Below are positions 54,850 to 63,329 of a DNA stretch of 64,000 nucleotides, in pieces. The stretch comes from Bacteroidota bacterium. GTDB taxonomy: Bacteria > Bacteroidota > Bacteroidia > Chitinophagales > Chitinophagaceae. The stretch spans positions 186,001 to 250,000 of the forward strand of contig JADJSG010000004.1 in assembly GCA_016711825.1 (NCBI GenBank), given 5' to 3'. A model generated the notes under the pieces. That model had not been told where the DNA came from and did no database searches. It was given only the letters and a program-made list of their open reading frames with translations. Position 1 is the first letter of the stretch. The number at the start of each line of letters is the position of its first letter. Made by a program: the position numbers and the translations under genes.

Positions 54850-55899
54850 ATGAAAAAATTAATCCTTTCTACATGCTTATTGCTTTCAGGCATCACTTTA
54901 TTTGCACAAACACCCCCGAATAAAAACTTGGGAATTATTAATAAAACAACAGCCACTTGGTGTGGACCTTGTGGTTCGTGGGGCTGGACCTTATTTGAAG
55001 ACATTATAGCTGATAACCATGCCAATGCAATTTGTATGGGTACTTATGGAGACAATGCCAGTGATTTATACAATCAAACAGCAGATGATTTCAAAATGGA
55101 TTTTGCGCCTACTGCAGGTTGGCCTGCATTTTGTGCAGTTGGTCTTAACAGAACCGAATATGCAGCTGGTGGTGGTATATACCCTTCTATTACACGTACG
55201 AATGTAAAAACAAGCATTGACTCATTTATAAACACTCCAGTATTGGCAAGTACCGGTTACACCTATACCATCAATGGCAACAGTATTAACATCAATACTA
55301 CCACTAAATTTTGGGCAGCCAATAACGGTGATTTTTATGTAAACGTTTATTTTGTAGAGGATGGTGTAATGAATGTTCAAAATGGACAAACAGGCACGGT
55401 AGCCCATCATGATGTATTAAGAGGAGGCATTACAGGTACTTGGGGACAAAATTTAATCAATGGTGCCATCACAGCAAACCAAACCTTCAATAAATCATTC
55501 ACATATACCATTCCTGCAGGCTGGGATAAAAGCAAACTAAAAGTGGTAACAATGATTTGGAAGAAAAATGGCAGTGATTATATGTTTATCAATGCAAATA
55601 ATGTAGCGAATGCGCCTGCAGGTATAAACAACATCGAAGAAGCTGGCAATATCAGATTATTTCCAAATCCTGCCACAAACTTTGCGACCCTTTCTATTGA
55701 CGTAGATCAAGTTTCAAATATTCAATATAGCATTACAGATATTAATGGCAAAACTGTTTTATCAAAATCTATTCCACATGTAGCCTATGGTAATTACAAA
55801 GAAGCAATCAATACAGAATCATTTCATCAAGGTACTTATCTTTTAAAAGTAGCTGTAGGCGATCATGTATACGCCGGCAAATTAGCTATTATAAAATAA
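54850..55899 (+). CDS. Omp28/thioredoxin-like secreted protein with T9SS sorting domain
   Basis: The 349-residue protein has a signal peptide (1-19, ending LFAQ), then a thioredoxin-like segment with a CxxC in TATWCGPCGSWG (about residues 37-48). A cis-Pro-like APTAGWPAF turn and a beta-rich Omp28-like domain (about 130-255) follow. The end is a T9SS type A sorting domain (about 275-349, IRLFPNPATNFAT). Family members are surface or outer-membrane proteins; the WCGPC motif suggests thiol-disulfide chemistry outside the cell, but this is inferred. It is monocistronic, with a terminator after it. Confidence 0.9.
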   Translation: MKKLILSTCLLLSGITLFAQTPPNKNLGIINKTTATWCGPCGSWGWTLFEDIIADNHANAICMGTYGDNASDLYNQTADDFKMDFAPTAGWPAFCAVGLNRTEYAAGGGIYPSITRTNVKTSIDSFINTPVLASTGYTYTINGNSININTTTKFWAANNGDFYVNVYFVEDGVMNVQNGQTGTVAHHDVLRGGITGTWGQNLINGAITANQTFNKSFTYTIPAGWDKSKLKVVTMIWKKNGSDYMFINANNVANAPAGINNIEEAGNIRLFPNPATNFATLSIDVDQVSNIQYSITDINGKTVLSKSIPHVAYGNYKEAINTESFHQGTYLLKVAVGDHVYAGKLAIIK

Positions 55900-55940
55900 T
55901 ATCAATATCAATTTTTAAACCATTCAAATGAATGCTTGAT

Positions 55941-55970
55941 AAAAAAAACTGCTATTTGGCAGTTTTTTTT
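55941..55970 (+). terminator. Intrinsic terminator after the Omp28-like gene
   Basis: AAAAACTGC and GCAGTTTTT pair around TATTTG, followed by eight Ts. Confidence 0.85.
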
Positions 55971-56032
55971 ATGACTTATTAAATACACATTGGTGATTTT
56001 TAAGATATGCTGTATTTTATGATTATAAATCC

Positions 56033-56040
56033 TATATTTG
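56033..56040 (+). promoter_or_regulatory. -7 promoter element of cdd
   Basis: TATATTTG is an exact -7 match and ends four bases before the ATG at 56045. The cdd message would be leaderless or nearly so. Confidence 0.6.
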
Positions 56041-56044
56041 TCTT

Positions 56045-56524
56045 ATGCCAGTTCATCAATTTTCATATATAGAACTCTCTTCAGATAAAGAATTAGACAA
56101 TGATGATTATCATTTATTATCTGAAGCAAAAAGGATTACAGAAAATGCTTATGCACCCTATTCTAATTTTAAAGTAGGTTGTGCGGTACAGCTGCAAAAC
56201 GGAGAAATCATATTGGGGGTAAATATCGAAAATGCTTCTTACCCTGTAGGTATTTGTGCTGAAAGAAGCGCTTTATCATCTGCATTATCTCAATTTCCCG
56301 ACGAAACGATTTCAGCAATTGCTATCAGTTACTTTTCTCCACAAGGTGAAAATACCCAACCGGCATTCCCATGTGGTATGTGCCGACAGTTTATATCTGA
56401 GTGCGAACATAAAAACAAACAAAACATCAAATTAATTATGGCAGCACAATTGGGCAAAGTATATATTATTGATACTGTACAGCACTTGTTACCTTTCAGC
56501 TTTAGCAAAATTGATTTAAAGTAA
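56045..56524 (+). CDS. cdd: Cytidine deaminase
   Basis: The 159-residue enzyme has the CDA fold with zinc ligands C71 (in ICAERSA, E73 being the proton shuttle), C110 and C113 (PCGMC). The NAYAPYSNFKVG block (34-45) and NIENASYP (60-67) bind the nucleoside. With three cysteine ligands it is the homotetrameric type. It converts cytidine and deoxycytidine to uridine and deoxyuridine. The purine nucleoside phosphorylase gene follows 91 bases downstream on the same strand, making a salvage pair. Confidence 0.96.
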   Translation: MPVHQFSYIELSSDKELDNDDYHLLSEAKRITENAYAPYSNFKVGCAVQLQNGEIILGVNIENASYPVGICAERSALSSALSQFPDETISAIAISYFSPQGENTQPAFPCGMCRQFISECEHKNKQNIKLIMAAQLGKVYIIDTVQHLLPFSFSKIDLK

Positions 56525-56615
56525 ATCGTTCAATACTCTTTATCATAAAGTAGGGATTCACCAAAAAAACAGCACTCAAAATATATTATAAATCAAGAAA
56601 TTTTCAATATCACTC

Positions 56616-57440
56616 ATGCAAAACTTAGACTTACAAAAATTAGCTGAAACTGTAGCTTTTATTCGAACAAAAACGAGCAGTCAACCCATCGCTGGCATTA
56701 TATTGGGCAGTGGACTTGGCGGCCTGGTGAATGATTTAACGATTTCAATCAGTTTAAATTACGAAGAAATCCCACATTTCCCTACAAGCACCGTTAAAGG
56801 ACATGGAGGCAAATTATTATTTGGTACTTTAAATGGCAAAGAAGTGGTAATGCTAAGCGGACGTTTTCATTATTATGAAGGCTATCATATGCAGGAAGTT
56901 ACTTTCCCAGTGAGGGTGATGCAACAGCTTGGTGCAACTTTACTCATGGTATCGAATGCGGCGGGCAGTATGAATGCCTCCTATCAAGTTGGCGATTTGA
57001 TGATTATCAATGATCATATCAATCTGTTTCCCGAACATCCATTAAGAGGAAAAAACGATGAAAACATCGGACCACGCTTTCCTGACATGACAGAACCTTA
57101 TCAACTTTCACTTATACAAAAAGCAAAACAAATAGCCTCCTCTAATCATATTCATGTACACGAAGGGGTGTATATTGGCTTGCAAGGACCCACATTTGAA
57201 ACCAAAGCCGAATACAAATGGTTACATATTATTGGGGGCGATGCTGTAGGAATGAGTACTGTGCCGGAAGTGATAGTAGCCATACACTGTGGTATGAAAG
57301 TGTTTGGTATGAGTGTTATAACAGATATTGGTATTCGAGAAGCCATGAATGTGATCACCCATGAAGAAGTATTAGAAGCCGCTAATGCCGCTGCGCCAAA
57401 AATGGCCTTAATCTTTAAGGAATTATTAGGAGAACTATAA
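56616..57440 (+). CDS. punA: Purine nucleoside phosphorylase
   Basis: The 274-residue protein is a trimeric, PNP-I-type phosphorylase. It has GSGLGGL (31-37) at the phosphate site, VKGHGGKLLFG, SGRFHYYEGY, LMVSNAAGSMN and GLQGPTFETKAEY, with VGMSTVPEV and ITDIGIREAMNVI near the end. It splits inosine, guanosine and deoxy forms with phosphate into base and sugar-1-phosphate. The length and the FETKAEY block separate it from the hexameric DeoD type. Confidence 0.95.
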   Translation: MQNLDLQKLAETVAFIRTKTSSQPIAGIILGSGLGGLVNDLTISISLNYEEIPHFPTSTVKGHGGKLLFGTLNGKEVVMLSGRFHYYEGYHMQEVTFPVRVMQQLGATLLMVSNAAGSMNASYQVGDLMIINDHINLFPEHPLRGKNDENIGPRFPDMTEPYQLSLIQKAKQIASSNHIHVHEGVYIGLQGPTFETKAEYKWLHIIGGDAVGMSTVPEVIVAIHCGMKVFGMSVITDIGIREAMNVITHEEVLEAANAAAPKMALIFKELLGEL

Positions 57441-57482
57441 AGCCGACTGTGTTAATTTTGAATCTTTTATTATACTTTCTCA

Positions 57483-59459
57483 TTGCATAAACCATTCTTT
57501 TTTTATCTAAATGCCTTTTTCATCGTCTTCTTACTTTCATTGAATAGTTTGAAGTCGAGTGCACAGCTTTTTTCAAATGGTGCAGCCAACAACGGAAGCA
57601 TCAGTACACAAAAAATCATTTCAGACAGTAGCAAAAAAAAACAATTCACCACAGATGATAAAGTAAAAATCAATTATTACACATTGTATGATACAGCCAA
57701 AAAGTCGATTGACACCAGCATTCAATTTTTACACCGAAACCCTTTACAGTCAATCTGGCATGTCGATTTAGGCAATACAGGTTCTTCTGCATTTTCATTA
57801 TGTTTTACCCCAGATATGAACCCATCTATGCAATTGGGTTTAGATGCCATTAAACCCCTTTTATTCGAGCAAAAAGATATTAAATTTTACAATACGACGA
57901 GGCCATTTACAGACATTTATTATAGAAATGGGAGTAAGGCCGATCAGTTGATTTCATTGCTACATACCCAAAATATTACCCCTGACTGGAATGTAAGTGT
58001 AAACTATCGAAAAATTAATTCCCCAGGATTTTACAAATGGCAAAAAACAAATCATGATAACCTTGCCTTGAGTTCTCAATACCTTTCTAATAATAAAAGA
58101 TATAGTGTCAACGCAGCAATGTTGTACAATAAATTGCAACAAGATGAAAATGGGGGTATTACTTCATATGAGTACTTATTTTCATCTGCTTACAATGATA
58201 AAAGACTTATTCCTGTAAATTTTGAAAACATTTCAATCAACCGGTCATCAGTGAGCAACTATTACCGAAATGTATCTTTGCTTTTGCAACAACAGTATTT
58301 TTTTGGTAAAAAAGACAGTATATTCAATATTGACAGTACCGAAAAAATATATAACTTTAAACCTGTGTTTAGTGTAAAACATTCATTTTACAGCCAGCAT
58401 AACTATTACCGATTTAAAGATGTGCAACCCGATACGAGTGACTACAATTGGCTAGCCAATGATTTTGAAGCTAGAGATTCCCTTTTTTCCACAAATTTTC
58501 ATACCCAAATTGGCAATGCATTTTCATTAAATGGCGATGTTCGATTGAAAGGAAAAGTGATGCAGGCAGAAGTAGGTTATGGCATTGAAGTAGAACATGT
58601 AAAAAGCATCCTACTCAACAATCAATATTTCAATAATTTTATATTTGGACGTATTGAAAAACCTTCGCAAAGTGATAGGGAATGGCTTTATCGTGCAGAC
58701 TTAAAATTATATTTTACGGGCAATACAATAGGCAATTTTTTAATGAATGCTCAAGCGGGCCGAAATATGGGAAATCAACTGGGCACTTTTTTAATTGGAT
58801 TTAATCAATCATTGCAAACTGCACCCTATACTTTTTCAAATTATGCCACAAACTATTTTTCCACAAGCAATTCATTTGCAAAACAAAGTATCAGCGATTT
58901 GTTTTTGAGTTACAAAAATGTTCCCTACAAAACCAATTTGACTTTTCATTACTACCTCATTGGCAATTATTTTTATCGTGATACAAATTTAACAGCCCTA
59001 CAGTACGCAAGTGTTATACCACTATTTCAATTGCAATTCAACAAGACATTTCAATATAAAACTATTGCTTTTGACAATCAGCTTTTGATTCAAAAAACGA
59101 CTGCTTTTAATCCAATACAATTACCTATTTGGGCTTCAAGACATCGACTTGCCTATCAAAATAAAATTTTCAAAAGAAAACTATCCATCTCCACTGGCTT
59201 CGATATGCGTTACAATACTCCTTATTTTGCCAGTGACTATGCACCATTATATTTTGGTTTTGTAAGTCAATATCAATATAAAATCAATAACATCCCTGAG
59301 TTCACCTATTTTTTCAATTTCAATGTAAAACGATTTCGTGCTTCTATTGCATTTGATCAATTGCAACAATTATTTACCCGCAACAATATTAATTTTCCCA
59401 ATTATGCTGCACAAAACATGGCACTCCGATTTGGATTACATTGGATATTTGTAAATTAA
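57483..59459 (+). CDS. Putative porin (Porin_10 family)
   Basis: The 658-residue protein begins with a signal peptide (ending SSAQ, about residue 28) and has the low-hydrophobicity, aromatic-rich alternating pattern of a barrel. Typical Porin_10 features are an NYYTLYDTAKKSIDTSIQFLHR lead-in, IWHVDLGNTGSSAF, and RFGLHWIFVN at the C-terminus. These are Bacteroidota outer-membrane proteins assumed to let small solutes through. The only reasonable start is TTG at 57483, since no in-frame ATG lies within the signal peptide. It follows punA by 42 bases and may be part of that transcript. Confidence 0.85.
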   Translation: MHKPFFFYLNAFFIVFLLSLNSLKSSAQLFSNGAANNGSISTQKIISDSSKKKQFTTDDKVKINYYTLYDTAKKSIDTSIQFLHRNPLQSIWHVDLGNTGSSAFSLCFTPDMNPSMQLGLDAIKPLLFEQKDIKFYNTTRPFTDIYYRNGSKADQLISLLHTQNITPDWNVSVNYRKINSPGFYKWQKTNHDNLALSSQYLSNNKRYSVNAAMLYNKLQQDENGGITSYEYLFSSAYNDKRLIPVNFENISINRSSVSNYYRNVSLLLQQQYFFGKKDSIFNIDSTEKIYNFKPVFSVKHSFYSQHNYYRFKDVQPDTSDYNWLANDFEARDSLFSTNFHTQIGNAFSLNGDVRLKGKVMQAEVGYGIEVEHVKSILLNNQYFNNFIFGRIEKPSQSDREWLYRADLKLYFTGNTIGNFLMNAQAGRNMGNQLGTFLIGFNQSLQTAPYTFSNYATNYFSTSNSFAKQSISDLFLSYKNVPYKTNLTFHYYLIGNYFYRDTNLTALQYASVIPLFQLQFNKTFQYKTIAFDNQLLIQKTTAFNPIQLPIWASRHRLAYQNKIFKRKLSISTGFDMRYNTPYFASDYAPLYFGFVSQYQYKINNIPEFTYFFNFNVKRFRASIAFDQLQQLFTRNNINFPNYAAQNMALRFGLHWIFVN

Positions 59460-59777
59460 CATCCTTACAATCCGAACTTATAACAAATGTATTGACTACA
59501 TATTCTGAAAAAATATCGGTTAAGAACCACACAGATTACAATTAAGCTAATAACCATTGGTCGGTTTAATGTGTCGTTGGTATAAGCCAGTAAGCATTGA
59601 TCTCACATTCAATTATCGTTGGTATTCTTAAACCATTGTCATTTAAAAATTAAAGTAACATTTTATATTTTTCTTACAGGAGTTGATGCAGATAGAAATA
59701 ATTGATAAGAATATAAAGTAGTAGGCCTTTTGGGCTATTCCTTATTTCACATCAGTATTATATTGAAAAATACATGA
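59460..59777. other. Convergent intergenic region with short repeats
   Basis: These 318 bases hold no gene. AACCATTG occurs at 59552 and 59631, TCGTTGGTAT at 59574 and 59616, and the 22-base element at 59565-59586 nearly repeats 49876-49897. Confidence 0.5.
59565..59586 (+). repeat. Dispersed intergenic repeat, copy 2
   Basis: It matches 49876-49897 at 20 of 22 bases and lies between the porin and FadL-like genes, with shorter related motifs around it. Confidence 0.55.
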
Positions 59778-61277
59778 TTAAAACTTCATTCCAAGGGTAA
59801 ACAAAACTTTGCTAACATTGTTTTGAATATTAGCAGCTTGTACATCGGCATTTGCCCTACTTAATGTATAAGGCATTTGTTGCGTTTTTTGGGTAGCATA
59901 AACATAAGCAGCATCTAAAAACCAATTTTTAGCACGATAACCTACACCTCCACTTATATTGATACGAGAAGCATTGTTGACAGTGTTTTTATACGGACTA
60001 CCATAATAGGCCACACCCAGTCTGAAAGCAAATTCTTTTAATTTGGCTTCAGCACCAACCCGTATATTCATTGCACCCTTGTACGTATTTTTAATGACAG
60101 AATTTATTAATTGGCTTTCATTTTCATATCCTTGACCATAATTATATTTCATACTGGCATAATCGACATATTCGATATCGGCTGTAATAAAACCATATTG
60201 GTTAAACAATGCCGTGGCACTGACCAATGCTTTGTAGGGAGTGGTTTGTCCATAATTAAATGACAATGCGGTATCTTGTGTATAAGATGACAAAGGGTTT
60301 TGTAATAAGCTATCAGTATGTGTTTCCATTTCAACGTACGAAATATCATTAAACTGTATATAGGAAGGGGTATGAAATGCCAGCCCAAAACGGAAATTAT
60401 TTACTGGTTTAAAAATAGCCCCTAATTTTAAGTTGATACCAGTACCGGTAGTACTCAATTTTTCAGTAAAATACATATACTTAAAATCATTGTTTTTATC
60501 GCCTGAAATATCTTCTTCATCAAATTGCAATGTTCTGTTGTATACCACTCTAGGAATGCCTAACGTAGCCCCTATCATTAATTTTTCCTGATAATTGCCC
60601 CCCGCACTAATCACATATTCCTGCATACCACCTGTTTCATAGACTCTTTTGGTTTGTTTGATACCATCTGCATAGGGAACATAGGCAACAGCTTGATTAG
60701 AGTCAGCACCAAATCCCCTATCGATGAGCCATGTTTGGTAGGCTGCGTATGCTGGGTAACTCACACTTCCCACTGCATTGATTCCACCTAAAGCATTAAA
60801 CTCTTCAGCATACTTTTCAATTAAGGAACTTTTTTGATTATTTCCTGAATATACATATTCATTTTTGTAGGTTTCATTTCTATTCATTCCAAACGCAAAC
60901 GATCCTGCTTTCCATGCACTTTTTTTATAAGCATTTCCCTTTTTTACACTGGTAAGTACAAGCCCAAATTGTGAAAAGTTTAATTTTGTGCTGCTGGTAT
61001 TGATTGTATTTCCCAGATAAGTACTATTGTTAGTCATTACATTAAAAGAAGGAGAAAAAACAAATTCGCCTCTTCTGTAAATGCCTATACCTGCAGGGTT
61101 AATAGATAAGGAAGAAAAATCACCCCCAACGCTACCCATTGCATTGCCAATAGACATTGAGCGTGCAGTACCATTGTAAGTAGTATAACCATATCGAAGG
61201 GCATCAAATTCATCTTGAGCCAATAAATTATTATGGATGAAAGTAAAAGCAAGTATGCTATAGAATATTTTTTTCAT
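59778..61277 (-). CDS. OMPP1/FadL-family outer membrane transport protein
   Basis: The 499-residue protein has a signal peptide (1-20, ending LLAQ) and a FadL-like start: ALRYGYTTYNGTARSMSIGNAMGSVGGDFSSLSINPAGIG, where the NPAG block is the family hallmark of the hatch region. The rest is a long barrel (14-stranded type in FadL) ending KVLFTLGMKF with a terminal Phe. Bacteroidota members take up hydrophobic compounds and are sometimes annotated as hemin receptors without proof. The substrate is unknown. It sits between the porin gene and a repeat-rich secreted protein, which is on the same strand upstream. Confidence 0.88.
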   Translation of the reverse strand: MKKIFYSILAFTFIHNNLLAQDEFDALRYGYTTYNGTARSMSIGNAMGSVGGDFSSLSINPAGIGIYRRGEFVFSPSFNVMTNNSTYLGNTINTSSTKLNFSQFGLVLTSVKKGNAYKKSAWKAGSFAFGMNRNETYKNEYVYSGNNQKSSLIEKYAEEFNALGGINAVGSVSYPAYAAYQTWLIDRGFGADSNQAVAYVPYADGIKQTKRVYETGGMQEYVISAGGNYQEKLMIGATLGIPRVVYNRTLQFDEEDISGDKNNDFKYMYFTEKLSTTGTGINLKLGAIFKPVNNFRFGLAFHTPSYIQFNDISYVEMETHTDSLLQNPLSSYTQDTALSFNYGQTTPYKALVSATALFNQYGFITADIEYVDYASMKYNYGQGYENESQLINSVIKNTYKGAMNIRVGAEAKLKEFAFRLGVAYYGSPYKNTVNNASRINISGGVGYRAKNWFLDAAYVYATQKTQQMPYTLSRANADVQAANIQNNVSKVLFTLGMKF

Positions 61278-61310
61278 TTGAAATTATTTAGGGTGTATTC
61301 AATTTTTGTA

Positions 61311-61357
61311 CAAAAAAAAGCACACTTAAAATTCATCATTCAAATTCAAAGTGTGCT
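61311..61357 (-). terminator. Intrinsic terminator of the repeat-rich gene
   Basis: On the minus strand GCACACTT and AAGTGTGC pair around a 21-base loop and are followed by eight Ts (61319-61312). Confidence 0.8.
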
Positions 61358-61375
61358 AATATGTTTCGTTGTTTA

Positions 61376-63070
61376 TTATCTTCTTCTTCCACCACCACCG
61401 CCATTCATTGATGGACTTGACATTCGTGGACTTGACATTCGTGGGCTTTCCATTCTTGGACTTTCACGTCGAGGACTTTCCATACGAGGTGATTCGCGTC
61501 GTGGGCTTTCCATACGAGGTGATTCCATTCTTGGACTTTCTCTTCTTACTTCACTTCTTTGCTGGTTCATACGCTCTTGATTCATTCTTCTTTCATTATT
61601 ACGTTGTTGGTTGAAATTATTCATATTCCCATTTCTTTGCTGTTCAGCTCTTTGTTGATTCATACGTTCCTGATTCATACGATTTGTATTGTCATTGCGT
61701 AGTTGCTCAACTCTTTGTTGATTCATACGTTCCTGATTCATACGATTTGTATTGTCATTGCGTAGTTGCTCAGCTCTTTGTTGATTCATACGTTCCTGAT
61801 TCATACGATTTGTATTGTCATTGCGTTGTTGCTCAGCTCTTTGTTGATTCATACGTTCCTGATTTATACGGTTAGTATTGTCGTTGCGTTGTTGTTCAGC
61901 TCTTTGTTGATTCATACGTTCCTGATTCATACGGTTAGTATTGTCGTTGCGTTGTTGCTCAATTCGATTATTATCAAAACCACGATTAACATCATTGTTC
62001 ATTCTCACGTCATTATTTCTTACGCCATTATTTCGAATTACATTGCCATTATTTCGTACATCGTTTTCTTTTACGGTGTTATTACGATTACCCATTTGGT
62101 TGTTATTCACATCAACATTTTTTACATTTCCATTGCGAATGCCTTCATTTCTTCCATCGTAATTTCTTTCTGTATTATTTCGGATGATGTCACCTTTTGT
62201 ATTTCCCTGAATTGGGGTACTTGTCATGTTTCTATAGTTGCCATTATTCACTTCCATTTGGCGGTTTCTGGTTCTAACAATATTTACGTTGCTATTCATC
62301 GTAGTTCTTGGACCATATTTATAACCACCTCTGTTGCCACCATTATAACTTCCATTATAAAACCCATCCCAATATCCATTGTAATAACCGTTATTGTATC
62401 CATTGTAATATCCATTGCCATATCCACCCCAACCATTATTCCAGCCATTACCCCATCCATTACCCCAGCCATTATTCCATCCGTTACCCCAGCCATTGCC
62501 ACATCCCCAACCGGTATTCCAATTATTACCATAACCTCCATACCAGCCATTATTCCAATTATTACCCCAACCGCAACTGTTGCCCCAGCCATTATTCCAT
62601 CTATTATAACCCCAGCCTATATTAAATCCCCAACCAGTATTCCAGTTATTCCATCCATAATTATTGTACCATGATGGATAATTGCAACTCCAATCCCACC
62701 AATAAGGATCAGCATAAAAGCTACTATAATATCCGAAGTTAATCACCCAAAATGGACGATAAAAGCGTCTGATACGGGTTGCATAATAAAAATCATCGTC
62801 GTTTCCATTATAGTAATCATCATTACCATCATATTGATAGCTACGAGATTGTTGACTTTGTTGCCCATCGTTATAATCATCAAGGTTATTATCATAATCA
62901 CCCTCTGTTTGGTTATTTTGCTGGGTATTATTCTGGTTTTGCTGGGTATTATTCTGTTGTGAATTGTTATTTTGATTGCCATTGCTATACACATCATCAT
63001 ATGACTGTGCATTGACAGCCATACTACTAAGCATGATTCCCAGAATAAATGTGAGGATATTGTTTTTCAT
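61376..63070 (-). CDS. Repeat-rich secreted protein of unknown function
   Basis: The 564-residue protein has a signal peptide (1-21, ending VNAQ). Then come an Asn/Gln-rich stretch, a Trp/Gly/Asn/Tyr-rich stretch (about 130-235, units like GWNNGWGNG and YNGYYNG), a central Asn/Arg-rich region, and five tandem 21-residue repeats (RNDNTNRMNQERMNQQRAEQQ-type is one unit). Nine RMESP-like pentapeptides and a GGGGGRRR end follow. No catalytic motif is visible. The composition suggests a disordered, adhesive or scaffold-like extracellular protein. Repeat number probably varies between strains. I do not recognise a family. Confidence 0.75.
   Translation of the reverse strand: MKNNILTFILGIMLSSMAVNAQSYDDVYSNGNQNNNSQQNNTQQNQNNTQQNNQTEGDYDNNLDDYNDGQQSQQSRSYQYDGNDDYYNGNDDDFYYATRIRRFYRPFWVINFGYYSSFYADPYWWDWSCNYPSWYNNYGWNNWNTGWGFNIGWGYNRWNNGWGNSCGWGNNWNNGWYGGYGNNWNTGWGCGNGWGNGWNNGWGNGWGNGWNNGWGGYGNGYYNGYNNGYYNGYWDGFYNGSYNGGNRGGYKYGPRTTMNSNVNIVRTRNRQMEVNNGNYRNMTSTPIQGNTKGDIIRNNTERNYDGRNEGIRNGNVKNVDVNNNQMGNRNNTVKENDVRNNGNVIRNNGVRNNDVRMNNDVNRGFDNNRIEQQRNDNTNRMNQERMNQQRAEQQRNDNTNRINQERMNQQRAEQQRNDNTNRMNQERMNQQRAEQLRNDNTNRMNQERMNQQRVEQLRNDNTNRMNQERMNQQRAEQQRNGNMNNFNQQRNNERRMNQERMNQQRSEVRRESPRMESPRMESPRRESPRMESPRRESPRMESPRMSSPRMSSPSMNGGGGGRRR
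61412..61546 (-). repeat. 15-bp coding tandem repeat (nine copies)
   Basis: Nine consecutive 15-base units encode RMESP, RRESP or RMSSP near the C-terminus of the repeat-rich protein. Differences are mostly in the second and third residues. Confidence 0.85.
61637..61951 (-). repeat. 63-bp coding tandem repeat (five copies)
   Basis: Five in-frame 63-base units encode a 21-residue repeat in the repeat-rich protein. The copies differ at only a few positions (for example A to V before EQL), which indicates recent duplication. Confidence 0.92.
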
Positions 63071-63329
63071 TTTTAAAGATTTAAATTTTAAAAAAATTAA
63101 TGACGATTACTTTTTCGAAATTACGTCTTTTGACTGATGTATAATTAAAAAGTTAATAATTTAAACCATTTAAACTTAGTATTAACAAATGACGATATTT
63201 AAAAAAAATCATCATTAAAAAAGTATGATTTGAACAATCAAAATATGCATAAAAAATAGATTCCTTGATTTTCTTCCAATACCCATAAAGATTCAGTTAT
63301 TTTGCGCATTCAAAAACAACAACTTTTTA

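Noticed and set aside
61637..61951. Regular 63-bp repeats that could suggest a CRISPR array
   Set aside because: The units are contiguous, in frame and without unique spacers; they encode a 21-residue protein repeat.
61766..62674. 302-residue plus-strand open frame
   Set aside because: It lies wholly antisense to the repeat-rich protein, and its Ile/Ser/Thr monotony is the mirror of that gene's repeats.
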